Assembly (NCBI GenBank): GCA_963748925.1
Contig: CAVVKG010000010.1
Location: forward strand, 20,741 to 84,740
Length of the DNA stretch: 64,000 nt
Reading direction: 5' to 3'
Source: Cryomorpha sp963748925
GTDB taxonomy: Bacteria; Bacteroidota; Bacteroidia; Flavobacteriales_D; Cryomorphaceae
Shown here: piece after piece, positions 1-8,006 of the stretch
Layout of the letters: every line of letters begins with the position of its first letter
Position numbering within the stretch: the first letter of the stretch is position 1
The notes under the pieces: generated by a model
Databases searched by the model: none
The model's input: the letters and a program-made list of their open reading frames with translations, nothing else
What the model was told of the DNA's origin: nothing
Made by a program: the position numbers and the translations under genes

Positions 1-2
1 CG

Positions 3-101
3 ATTTCACGAGGAATTGAAATTGATTTGAGACAAAACTTTGGCGAAGACCCAAATCAGATTCCCGGCCAATATGAAGTGCGGGGTGATACACAGATGTA
101 A
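3..101 (+). CDS. C-terminal end of an unidentified protein (cut by window start)
   Basis: An open frame enters from the left edge and gives 32 residues before TAA at 99-101. The tail is polar, ends in DTQM, and contains a GIEIDLRQNFGEDP stretch. It is too short to place in a family. It does not end in an aromatic residue as an outer-membrane barrel would. It converges on the stress-protein gene to the right, with a hairpin between them. Confidence 0.45.
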   Translation: MSRGIEIDLRQNFGEDPNQIPGQYEVRGDTQM

Positions 102-113
102 TACAAAAAAAAT

Positions 114-137
114 GGGCCTTGACCAATGTCAAAGCCC
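114..137 (-). terminator. Rho-independent terminator, probably bidirectional
   Basis: A 10-bp stem with one mismatch (GGGCCTTGAC / GTCAAAGCCC, loop CAAT) is flanked on its left by a run of eight A. On the minus strand it therefore reads as a hairpin followed by a U-tract, about 120 bases after the stop of the PPOX-family gene. It lies between convergent genes and could serve both. Confidence 0.7.
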
Positions 138-255
138 ACACTTTATCGGTGGTTATTTAATTTTAGTTGTTTACGTAGTTCTCATTCTTTAATCTTAAGA
201 CCCAATTTTAAAATTGAATTTAAACAGGGTCAGACAGTGTAAAAGAAGAATATTG

Positions 256-756
256 TTAAGGACGAAGATTGCCCTCTTTACCCATGTCCACTTTGTTGCC
301 GGTCACCGCACCATAAGCCATTTTGAAAAGAGATATCGCTTTGTTGCTTTTTGGCTCCCAGTATTTAGCTTCCTTAGGGTTTACTACTATCGCTCTTATC
401 TGAGGATCATCTGCGCCGTCAAACCACGAATCATCTGATTTCTGATACAGATCTTTTATAATTAACTGGTCCACCACAATACGGGCTTCACCGGCCACAG
501 TTAAAAATTCCATGTCGCCGGGCTTGCTGTAAATCAGCTGTACCCTCAGGTCTTTTTGAACGTTGGTAACGGTATCGTGCTCTATGCTGCTCAGGAACCA
601 AATATGGCCCTGTTTGTCCACTTTTTTGGTGCTCATAGGGGCAGCATTAAGTGGTACTGAATCAAAATCGGATAAGAACATGCAGAAATCTATATCCTCT
701 GCTAGTTCTCTTATTTTTTCTATCGCTTCTTCGTTGTATTTATTATTTATGCTCAT
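256..756 (-). CDS. General stress protein, pyridoxamine 5'-phosphate oxidase-like (PPOX/FMN-binding split barrel)
   Basis: The protein has about 166 residues from the chosen ATG at 756. An upstream in-frame ATG at 786 would add only a lysine-rich stretch, and AAAGAACGTT precedes the 756 start. The sequence fits the general-stress branch of flavin-binding split barrels: an N-terminal helix, a strand region with NAAPMSTKKVDKQGHIWFLS, then DLRVQLIYSKPGDMEFLTVAGEARI, and a C-terminal section with a conserved KYWEPKS. Such proteins bind FMN or F420-like cofactors in the cytoplasm, and their physiological substrates are mostly unknown. It is monocistronic with a terminator downstream. Family assignment is strong; the reaction is not known. 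Confidence 0.85.
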   Translation of the reverse strand: MSINNKYNEEAIEKIRELAEDIDFCMFLSDFDSVPLNAAPMSTKKVDKQGHIWFLSSIEHDTVTNVQKDLRVQLIYSKPGDMEFLTVAGEARIVVDQLIIKDLYQKSDDSWFDGADDPQIRAIVVNPKEAKYWEPKSNKAISLFKMAYGAVTGNKVDMGKEGNLRP

Positions 757-1151
757 AACGTTCTTTTTTTTCTTAATAGGTATCAAGATTGATGCCCATT
801 CCCAATAGAATTACTTTGAGACCACTGAGAATCGCGATATGAGTAAGTTGCAGCAATATTGATCAAAACTCCTTCTTTTGAATCCATAGTAACAGATGTG
901 TGGAATGTTCTACAAATCTTCCACAGTTTTGCAGGCATTTCTACAGAATAAACTACGATTCATAGATTTCTGATTCACTCGATAAAGTGAATTGGAAGAC
1001 GAGAACTAGCTCAATCGCTGGTAGGTTCCATTTTTTAATCTGACTATACCGCCACACGATAAGCCAGGTCTAAGTCGACTGCTCTAATGAGTGGCGCTCT
1101 ACGCAGTGCTGTTAATCGGCTGTTTTAAGACATGCCGCCTGATAATTCAAA
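757..1151. other. Intergenic stretch without a supported gene
   Basis: About 395 bases between the PPOX gene (start 756) and the stop of the dihydroorotase homologue (1152). I see no open frame with family character, no strong hairpin and no tRNA. The promoter of the PPOX gene must lie at its left end, but I find no clear TAnnTTTG box. Confidence 0.6.
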
Positions 1152-2405
1152 CTAGCGACCAGGTGAAATCGTTTCCAAAACCTTTCCTTTCATCTCTCTG
1201 CCCACTTCAGCGACATTATACGCTTTGGTTTTTAAATCCTTTCGGGAAAAGTTGGTTTTTTGAACGGTGCTAAAGAGGGTGAGATTTGCTTTAACTCCTT
1301 CTTTAATCTCGGGAACGGGCATTCCGAGAATACGACGCGGATTAATGCTGAATGTGGCAATGAGTTTATCAAGCTCCATCGTTTCACCAACTGCGTCATA
1401 AAGTAGAGGGAAGAAAGTTTCAATTCCGGCTGCGCCGAAGTTTGCGTAGTCGAATTCGAGTTTCTTATGTTCTTCATCTTCCGGGCTGTGATCTGAAGAA
1501 ATAACATCGATCTTGCCAGCTTTGAGGAGTTTGATAAGCTCTTTTCTATTTTGCTCAGAGCGCAAAGGAGGTAGGAGCTTATAATTGCTGTCAAATCCAT
1601 CGAGCACATCTTCGCTGTAAGCCAGATGCGCGGCAGTAGTTTCGCAAGTTATCGATAAACCATCTTTTTTCGCGGAAGCTATGCGCTTCACAGAAGCAGC
1701 CGATGACAATGGACCTAGATGAAGTTTTCCTTCCGTATAGTTTAGAAGAGTGAGGTCGCGATCTACCATCATCTCTTCGGCGATTGCCGGAATCCCTTTT
1801 AAGCCAAGCTCAGTAGACTGAACACCCTCATTGATCTGTCCATTGGGAATAAGGGTTGAATCGTAAGGAAAGTGAATAACGGTAGCGTCAAAATTTTTGG
1901 TGTAGAGCAGGGCTCTGTGCAGCAGTCCCGATTCTGCGAGGCTCTTTTTGTCATCACTAAACGCTTTAGCCCCAGCGAGATGCATATCATACATTTCGGC
2001 CAGACTCTCACCTGCAAGCTTTTTTGAAACCGCGCCTATGGGTGCTAATTCTACCTTATTGGTGCGCGAGCGGTTAAGCAAATACTCCACTGCGCCTTTA
2101 TTATCAACTGCCGGGCTGGTAGATGGCATAAGCGCTACAGCTGTAAAGCCACCATGAGCAGCTGCTTTAAGTCCGCTTTCCAAATCTTCTTTTTGCTCAT
2201 TTCCGGGATCGCGAAAGTTGGCTCGCATGTCCATCCACCCTATTGAGACACAAAGCCCGGCGCCCTCAATCACCCTGTCGGCAGGTGTGCTAATCGTAGC
2301 AGCAATTTTGGTGATTTTTCCGTTTTCAATTAAGATGTCCCGCTTTTTTCCATTGTCGGGATGGCGTTCGTCAACAATTTGGGCCTTCGATATGCGGATT
2401 TTCAT
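1152..2405 (-). CDS. Dihydroorotase homologue lacking most zinc ligands (PyrC-like, probably non-catalytic)
   Basis: The 417-residue amidohydrolase has the dihydroorotase layout: a small beta domain, then a TIM barrel (about 52-380). The family signature D-x-H-x-H-x-R is here D59-M-R61-A-N63-F-R65, so both metal-binding histidines are gone. H178 remains in IHFPYD, where active enzymes have H-C-E-D. The next barrel histidine is replaced by proline (about P232 in LHLGPLSS). D305 in SSDHSP is kept. The overall match (INEGVQSTELGLKGIPAIAE, GAAGIETFFPLL) is clearly dihydroorotase. Non-catalytic PyrC' proteins in pseudomonads stabilise aspartate transcarbamoylase, and a similar structural role is an inference here. 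It lies 9 bp downstream of the BatA-like gene, so the two are probably cotranscribed. Confidence 0.85.
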   Translation of the reverse strand: MKIRISKAQIVDERHPDNGKKRDILIENGKITKIAATISTPADRVIEGAGLCVSIGWMDMRANFRDPGNEQKEDLESGLKAAAHGGFTAVALMPSTSPAVDNKGAVEYLLNRSRTNKVELAPIGAVSKKLAGESLAEMYDMHLAGAKAFSDDKKSLAESGLLHRALLYTKNFDATVIHFPYDSTLIPNGQINEGVQSTELGLKGIPAIAEEMMVDRDLTLLNYTEGKLHLGPLSSAASVKRIASAKKDGLSITCETTAAHLAYSEDVLDGFDSNYKLLPPLRSEQNRKELIKLLKAGKIDVISSDHSPEDEEHKKLEFDYANFGAAGIETFFPLLYDAVGETMELDKLIATFSINPRRILGMPVPEIKEGVKANLTLFSTVQKTNFSRKDLKTKAYNVAEVGREMKGKVLETISPGR

Positions 2406-2414
2406 ACGGATGAA

Positions 2415-4493
2415 TTATGGCGTGGATTCTTTGATTCGGTATTTTTGCGTTTTCCAATAGCGAAGCAGCAAGGTTTCGGCCAGTAAGAAAACCAAGACCA
2501 AAATTAAACAGATTTTCCAAAGCTCTGTGCCTTTACTTGTTTTCTCAATGCTTCTGCTCAGCTGGGCAGAGTCGCCATCGTAGAGACGAATAGCGTTGCC
2601 CGGAATTCCTTTTACAATCTCTCTGATATCATCGGCGGCGTAAGATTCCAGGTCGCTTTCAGATCGTGGGTAGTTAATTCCTACCGCAGCGAGAGTATCG
2701 CCTCCAAGAATAATATCGTAGTTACCCGCTTCGGTAACATCCGGGCCCGGGTTAATCTCTATCCGGCCATTTCGTGAAGTATGCTGCGGTATTACATCCA
2801 CCTTTCCATCAATTCCCACGAGGTGAAAAACAGATTCGTTGCCCATAGGCATCCCCGGAAGGGTGAAAAAATTGCCTATGTTTACAGCATTTACAGAAGT
2901 AGCGCGACTCATTTCGGCCATGCGCAGGGTGGTGGCCACGAAGAGGGCGTGGCGCGAAAAGTTATTGTCGCTAGCAGAGAGCGGCACGGCAAGAGCGTAA
3001 AAGTTTCCCTGGCCGGCATTATAGCTCGTCAGGAAAATATCGCCATTGCCAAAGGTCATCATATCATCAGCGGCAGAGCGAAGGGAGCGGTTGTATTTGA
3101 AGTACATTTCCGCCTTCGGCAAATCAATATTACGCGGGAGTTTTTCAAAAATCCCGGCATAGAGCGGGTGCTCAGTATTGAGTTTGCGCACAGTAAAGTT
3201 GCCATTCTGCTTGTAAAGAATAGCTTCGGCACTCATTTGCGCCAGTAGCTCGTTGTAGGAGTTTAAATCGCTATTGGTTGCAGGGATAAGCCATATGCTT
3301 CCGCCGTTTTCGGCAAATGTGTTGAGCCCCGCAGAAAGTCCAGAAGGAATTTTTTCGAGCTCGTAGAGAATGATGAAATCGTAATTGGCCAGCTCAGAAT
3401 AGGCCACATTTTTTACAGATACCGTTTCATAAACAAAGCTCGAATCGCCCTTGAATACGGCATTCAAATACGGATCTCCGGCGGCATTTTCGGGTCGGAT
3501 AGCTAATGTCTTAATGCGATCGAATACGTTATAGGACAAATTATACCTGTCGTCATACGTCACCGGGTAATCTTCTACCGTTACCGATAACCTTTTAATT
3601 CCGGGCGTTTCGTGCACGAAGTACAGCACGGTGTCGGTTACGCTATTCGCGGAAGCACCAAAACTACCTATGGCTGTTTGAACTCCGTTTAATTCCAGCT
3701 TTATCGGCACATCTTCTACGGCCTCATTGCCTGTGTTGGCGATGCGCACATTTAATTGCTCTGACTCGCCTGTTTTGCGCACTGGCGATGAAAACCACAC
3801 CGAGTCAACGTATAGATTTGAAGGCGAGTTGCGGTTGATATAAACAAATGAAAGATCAATAGCCGTATCGGTTTGCAAGCCGCTGAGGTCATAGCGTGAT
3901 TTTTGAAAATCGCTTATTACATAGCTCTCTTTTCCATTTCCCGACCCATCGGTCTTGAGTAAATCATTCTGACGGTTTACCACTTCCTGAAGGCTGCGCG
4001 ATTGCGGACTCACAACCACATCTTGAACCATTTCAGTGAATTCTGATTTGCCGACAAGGCGCTGGTGCTTGCCTTCAAAATCTTGCGTAAGCAGCTGAAA
4101 CCTGTCTGTAGGCGCATATGCCTGCGCGATGTCAAGTGCCCGATTTTTAGCAACTTCCAGCATTACTCCGCTCTCGCTCTCACCTTCCATACTGAAGGAA
4201 TTGTCAATGAAAACTGAAACCGATTTGCCGGTTTCTGTAGCAATATTATCTTTTTCGGGAATAATGGGCTGGGCAAATGCGAAAACGAGAAAGGCAACTG
4301 CAAGCAATCGCATTAATAGTATAAGAAGGTGCTTTAGACGGTTCTGGCTTTGAGTTTGATGCTTTATCTCCTTGAGGAAACGCACATTCGTAAATGGAAT
4401 GCGCTTAAACCGCCGAAAGTTAAACAGGTGAATAACAACGGGTATCGCGAGAGCAGCAAGGGCATATAAAAAAGCGGGATATAAAAACTGCAT
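2415..4493 (-). CDS. BatA-like membrane protein with von Willebrand factor A domain
   Basis: The 692-residue protein starts with the BatA N-terminal double-membrane domain: a helix from about residue 5, then FNFRRFKRIPFTNVRFL, then a second helix at about 58-78. A VWA domain follows with the metal-ion adhesion motif D-N-S-F-S in VFIDNSFSMEG. A long beta-rich periplasmic part leads to a last membrane helix near 660-685 and a short basic tail. The large periplasmic region and the missing cytoplasmic BatB/BatC partners set it apart from the classical Bat operon, but this arrangement is common in Bacteroidota. It shares a transcript with the PyrC-like gene. Its exact role (envelope or stress functions) is unknown. 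Confidence 0.85.
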   Translation of the reverse strand: MQFLYPAFLYALAALAIPVVIHLFNFRRFKRIPFTNVRFLKEIKHQTQSQNRLKHLLILLMRLLAVAFLVFAFAQPIIPEKDNIATETGKSVSVFIDNSFSMEGESESGVMLEVAKNRALDIAQAYAPTDRFQLLTQDFEGKHQRLVGKSEFTEMVQDVVVSPQSRSLQEVVNRQNDLLKTDGSGNGKESYVISDFQKSRYDLSGLQTDTAIDLSFVYINRNSPSNLYVDSVWFSSPVRKTGESEQLNVRIANTGNEAVEDVPIKLELNGVQTAIGSFGASANSVTDTVLYFVHETPGIKRLSVTVEDYPVTYDDRYNLSYNVFDRIKTLAIRPENAAGDPYLNAVFKGDSSFVYETVSVKNVAYSELANYDFIILYELEKIPSGLSAGLNTFAENGGSIWLIPATNSDLNSYNELLAQMSAEAILYKQNGNFTVRKLNTEHPLYAGIFEKLPRNIDLPKAEMYFKYNRSLRSAADDMMTFGNGDIFLTSYNAGQGNFYALAVPLSASDNNFSRHALFVATTLRMAEMSRATSVNAVNIGNFFTLPGMPMGNESVFHLVGIDGKVDVIPQHTSRNGRIEINPGPDVTEAGNYDIILGGDTLAAVGINYPRSESDLESYAADDIREIVKGIPGNAIRLYDGDSAQLSRSIEKTSKGTELWKICLILVLVFLLAETLLLRYWKTQKYRIKESTP

Positions 4494-4524
4494 ACAGACG
4501 TACTCGTTTATGATCGTCGGGGGT

Positions 4525-4532
4525 CAAATATA
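4525..4532 (-). promoter_or_regulatory. Probable -7 box (TATATTTG) for the BatA-like gene
   Basis: On the minus strand the octamer TATATTTG matches the Bacteroidota TAnnTTTG element and ends 31 bases before the ATG at 4493, giving a short 5' leader. No equally clear -33 TTTG is seen. Confidence 0.5.
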
Positions 4533-4840
4533 CATTGAAAGTTTTAACTCGTAAAATTCATTTGAATTTTCTGCTTACTTCTGATTATTTTTAAGATACT
4601 AATATTCAGTTGAATAGATGAAAATCATAAAACAACCAATATCGATCAATTCCCGAACTGGTGTAGCTAAAGATTTAAAAATGCCAGAGTGAATCCTCGC
4701 ATAACTATCTAGTATAGAAATATATAATGAAAGTTATCGTCAGTGTGTCGAACAGAATCATGAACATATCGGGCTATAAAGCGAGGCATCCCTAGGCGGA
4801 ATAATAAAACCTGTTAAACCACTTTTATAATATACTCGCC
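4533..4840. other. AT-rich intergenic region, no gene seen
   Basis: About 300 bases between the BatA-like promoter and the stop of the TolB-like gene. Both strands lack a convincing coding frame. A short GCCCTA/TAGGGC palindrome overlaps the stop codon of the TolB-like gene at 4838-4850, but it has a one-base loop and no U-tract. Confidence 0.5.
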
Positions 4841-5818
4841 CTAGTAGGGCAGTGCATCTGTACTGTCAAAATTAGTATTGGTGATTTGCAATTCCTTACC
4901 GGTTTTTATATTGAGTTTAAAAAGCTGTAAGATGCTGTTGATTCGCTTGTTGTAGTACAAGTTTGATCCAGATTTAGACCATGCAGGGTAGGCAGCGTTT
5001 TCTATTATAAAATTCAGGGCGAGGCCATCTGCAAAGGTGTAATCGTAAACCTCAAGCTGACCGTTAATCGCTATTGCTACTTGTTTTCCATCAGGCGACC
5101 AGGCATAACCCGAAACACGAGATGGAGTTTCCAAAAGTGAATAATTCTGCATTTCACTTTCGTCAAACAACATAAAAGAATTTACCTTATTGGAATTCTG
5201 GATGTAGGATATCTGATTCTGTTTGGGAACCTGACGCAAAAAGGAGTGCCCTCCGTTCGTTGCACCGATTTCTATGGTTTCCCCACTGGTTAAATCCTTA
5301 CGAAAAAGACCTTCATAACGGCTGTTTACAGATTTGAAGTAAATAACCGTTTTGCCGGAAGGGCTCCAAATAGGTTCCAGCTCAATGGTTCCAGCATTCG
5401 TAATGCGCTCTCTGTTCGATCCATCGATCTTACTAATAAATATGTCGCGGTTTCCACCAACAGCCGACATGTAGGCAATCATACTCCCATCTGGCGACCA
5501 GGAGGGGAAGCCATCAATATCGGGGCTGTTTGTTACATTCTGGCTTTCGCCGGATTCAATGTCATAGATATGCACATCCCAACTACCCAGGTTCTCACTC
5601 ATGTAGGCAAGCTTAGTTCTGTCGGGCGAAAGGCTTGGATTGGCAATCTTTCCAGAATCGGATAGGAGGGAGACGATATTGCCGTTTCCATCTATTTTGT
5701 AGAGCTGCTCAATTTCCTTCTCTTTAGTGATGAGAAGTAGCGGGTCTTGCTGATCTTTATCGGAGGCGCATGCAGCGAGAAGTAGTAATGGAAATGAAAG
5801 AAGAAAAAGACGTTTCAT
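4841..5818 (-). CDS. TolB-like beta-propeller lipoprotein (WD40-like PD40 repeats)
   Basis: The 325-residue protein begins with a lipoprotein signal (MKRLFLLSFPLLLLAAC, lipobox LAAC, cysteine 17). The rest consists of repeated PD40 blades with the signature N-P-S-L-S-P-D-R, F-P-S-W-S-P-D-G, E-P-I-W-S-P-S-G and Y-A-W-S-P-D-G about 40 residues apart, as in TolB and dipeptidyl-peptidase propellers. It is probably anchored in the inner or outer membrane facing the periplasm. No catalytic domain follows the propeller, so a binding or scaffold role is more likely than peptidase activity. It is monocistronic. Confidence 0.85.
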   Translation of the reverse strand: MKRLFLLSFPLLLLAACASDKDQQDPLLLITKEKEIEQLYKIDGNGNIVSLLSDSGKIANPSLSPDRTKLAYMSENLGSWDVHIYDIESGESQNVTNSPDIDGFPSWSPDGSMIAYMSAVGGNRDIFISKIDGSNRERITNAGTIELEPIWSPSGKTVIYFKSVNSRYEGLFRKDLTSGETIEIGATNGGHSFLRQVPKQNQISYIQNSNKVNSFMLFDESEMQNYSLLETPSRVSGYAWSPDGKQVAIAINGQLEVYDYTFADGLALNFIIENAAYPAWSKSGSNLYYNKRINSILQLFKLNIKTGKELQITNTNFDSTDALPY

Positions 5819-6130
5819 AAGGCGTAAAGATAATAATGCGACGAAAGTACAAGAATTTGAAAGCAGGCAGCCCTTTCTAAAATTTAAAATATCCTAATAG
5901 AGTTAATACTGGATATGAGCCGGACAGCTGGATGTTTGAACACCAAGATGATGAATAAGGGTTTTGGTTTAGAGGCTTAAAGTGGCTTGAGTTCAAAACG
6001 CAACTCCGCGACCTTCGCGAAATGTCTTCTCGCCCTCATGTCTGTGGGTTTTTAGTCGATTGGCGTTTAGTAGCAACCTATTATTAGCCAAACCAAGAAC
6101 CAAGAACCGAGCACTAAGAATCAACCCAGA
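5819..6130. repeat. Intergenic region with a degenerate dispersed repeat (copy 1)
   Basis: The right part (about 6007-6125) contains CTTCGCGAAATG, then TTAGTAGCAACC, and then the low-complexity string ACCAAGAACCAAGAACC followed by CTAAGAATCAAC. The same order of elements recurs at about 11655-11752 (CTTTGCG, TTAGCAGCAAC, ACCAAGAACTAAGAATC). The two copies have diverged but are recognisable. No gene is seen in this stretch. Confidence 0.55.
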
Positions 6131-6421
6131 TTATGTAAACAACCACAAAATGAGCCACACCGCAAGAGCAATAACAACTGCTGAAATGATACCTGTTTTT
6201 ATCAATTGTTTTCTTTTCTGAATAGCAAGTCTTTCCTGTACTTTTTTGCGAGCAGCAGCTAATTCTTCACCTTTTAGCTGATCGAGTGGATTCTCAGATT
6301 TTCCGTGTCCATCTGCAATGTAGTTTTTGTCTTTCCCACTTCGGTACAAATTGCGAGCTCCCTTTTGAAGTTCCCTGTTTGCTCTGAGGGTTTTCATCAT
6401 GTTGGAAACGTGAAGAGACAT
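6131..6421 (-). CDS. Small tail-anchored membrane protein of unknown function
   Basis: The 96 residues have a basic, helical cytoplasmic part (RKKVQERLAIQKRKQ just before the membrane) and one C-terminal hydrophobic helix at about 73-95 (IISAVVIALAVWLILWLF). This topology would leave the N-terminus in the cytoplasm. I do not recognise a family. The frame is supported by sensible composition and by the positive-inside pattern. It stands alone after the rtcB terminator. An ATG at residue 8 or 9 is an alternative start. Confidence 0.6.
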   Translation of the reverse strand: MSLHVSNMMKTLRANRELQKGARNLYRSGKDKNYIADGHGKSENPLDQLKGEELAAARKKVQERLAIQKRKQLIKTGIISAVVIALAVWLILWLFT

Positions 6422-6472
6422 AAATTTGATTTGTGAATTCTAAAAATAGCGAATTCTTATTGATTTTAAAAA

Positions 6473-6500
6473 AAAGCGCAAGACTTGAATCTTGCGCTTT
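6473..6500 (-). terminator. Rho-independent terminator of rtcB
   Basis: Perfect 11-bp stem AAAGCGCAAGA / TCTTGCGCTTT with a six-base loop. On the minus strand it is followed by a run of eight U. It begins 4 bases after the rtcB stop, closing the slipin-rtcB transcript. Confidence 0.9.
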
Positions 6501-6503
6501 CCA

Positions 6504-7925
6504 CTAGTCTACCTCTCTAAATTGTTTGTCACCGCACATTCTTACAATTTTCGGAGTGAATGTTCCCAGAATATCAATAAGATCTTTTTGGGCTTCCATC
6601 ACATCCGTTATGTTTTTGTAAGCCATAGGTGCTTCATCAAGGCCCGAGCCTATAAGTTGAACACCGGCGGATTTGATGTGGTTGGCAACCACGTTTTTAT
6701 CGAGTGTATTCTTTGCCTTCGTTCGCGACATTGCTCTACCTGCCCCGTGGGCAGCCGAGTTCAGCGACAAGGCACTTCCTCTTCCGCGCACAATGTATCC
6801 GGGAGCGGTCATTGAGCCGGGAATTATTCCCAAAACTCCTTTTCCCGCTGGCGTAGCTCCTTTTCGGTGCACAATCCATTCATTGCCTGCCTCATCTTTT
6901 TCTTTCCAGGCAAAGTTATGGTGATTTTCAACCATCGCAATTGGGTTGGTGCGCAATCCTACCGCCATACGCTCATGAATTTGGTGGTGGCAGGCAGATG
7001 CATAATCACCGGCGAGATTCATCGCAAGCCAATATTCCTGACCTGCTTCGGTATCAAGATTTAGCCACGCCAGGTGCTTCGCTTCCTGAGGAAGTTTGCG
7101 GTTTTTCATAGCGAGCTTGGTGTAGTGATTTGCAATCATAGCTCCCAAACCACGCGATCCGGAATGCGAAAGCAATGCGAAATATTTACCGGTTTTTAGG
7201 CCTAGATCATTATCCTTTTCAGTAATGTCTACAATTCCGAATTCCACAAAGTGATTTCCACCGCCTGAACTTCCCAATTGATTTGCAGCTCTTTCTTTAA
7301 GAGAGGAGATCAAATCTATCTCGTTAAAAAGTGAATTTTCTAGAATAGCATGATCTTTCTGATACTTTTTACTGAAAGTCTCTCTTCCGAATTTAGCATT
7401 GGTGACTAGCATTTTTTTCAAATCATTGGCTCTCGTTTCAACTGTATCTACTGGTAAATCAAAAATAGAAAGACACATCCTGCAACCGATATCCACCCCC
7501 ACGGCATAAGGAATTACTGCATTTTCGGTGGCTAAAACTCCGCCTATTGGCAGCCCGTATCCCTGATGAGCATCTGGCATAAGTGCACCGGCTCTGGCTA
7601 CAGGAAGACGCATGGCAGTATTGATTTGGTTCATGGCTCCTTCTTCAATTCCCGATGCTCCGTATACTTTGTAAGGAAGTGGGGAATCATTGATATCGAT
7701 CATTTCATCCTCTGCCGGCAATAAACTTTTAGCCAGTTCACCCATTATTTTGTCATTTAGGTGAGACTCCGGATTTTTTAATACTTCTGAAAGTTGCATA
7801 AGAATTTTTTCAGGTTCTGTCCCGGCGGGTTTGTTTTCAATTAAGGCCAGAGCAATACCAATTGATTTGCCTTCCGGGAAACCCATTTTTAAAAGTGTTT
7901 CGCCTGTTATTTCTGTTGTTTTCAT
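6504..7925 (-). CDS. rtcB: RNA-splicing ligase RtcB
   Basis: The 473-residue RtcB joins RNA 2',3'-cyclic phosphate (or 3'-phosphate) ends to 5'-OH ends using GTP and Mn. The metal and nucleotide residues are all present: D145 and C148 in GVDIGCRM, H225 in GGGNHFVEF, H254 in LLSHSGSRG, H335 in VENHHNFAW, and the histidine to be guanylylated, H393, in SAAHGAGRAMSR. Length and motif order are normal, so the enzyme should be active. No archease, RtcA cyclase or RtcR gene is nearby. Instead, a slipin gene lies 81 bp upstream on the same strand, and beyond it a structured RNA leader and a divergent WYL regulator. The context says RNA repair, probably of tRNAs cut in the anticodon loop. Confidence 0.97.
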   Translation of the reverse strand: MKTTEITGETLLKMGFPEGKSIGIALALIENKPAGTEPEKILMQLSEVLKNPESHLNDKIMGELAKSLLPAEDEMIDINDSPLPYKVYGASGIEEGAMNQINTAMRLPVARAGALMPDAHQGYGLPIGGVLATENAVIPYAVGVDIGCRMCLSIFDLPVDTVETRANDLKKMLVTNAKFGRETFSKKYQKDHAILENSLFNEIDLISSLKERAANQLGSSGGGNHFVEFGIVDITEKDNDLGLKTGKYFALLSHSGSRGLGAMIANHYTKLAMKNRKLPQEAKHLAWLNLDTEAGQEYWLAMNLAGDYASACHHQIHERMAVGLRTNPIAMVENHHNFAWKEKDEAGNEWIVHRKGATPAGKGVLGIIPGSMTAPGYIVRGRGSALSLNSAAHGAGRAMSRTKAKNTLDKNVVANHIKSAGVQLIGSGLDEAPMAYKNITDVMEAQKDLIDILGTFTPKIVRMCGDKQFREVD

Positions 7926-7950
7926 GGTTTTAATGTAGTTATTTTATTTT

Positions 7951-7973
7951 GGGGTGCACCCTTTGCGCACCCC
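7951..7973 (-). other. Intercistronic hairpin between slipin and rtcB
   Basis: Perfect 7-bp stem GGGGTGC / GCACCCC with a nine-base loop in the 81-bp slipin-rtcB gap. No U-tract follows on either strand, so it is unlikely to be a full terminator. It may protect or tune the downstream rtcB message. Confidence 0.6.
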
Positions 7974-8006
7974 ATTCCTGGTTTATTTTTATCAATATCG
8001 ATTCTC

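Noticed and set aside
2781..3248. 155-codon plus-strand frame inside the BatA-like gene
   Set aside because: It lies opposite a well-supported coding frame, has no family character and no sensible start context; it is an antisense shadow.
4838..4850. Terminator at the end of the TolB-like gene
   Set aside because: The stem has a single-base loop and no U-tract, so it is not convincing.
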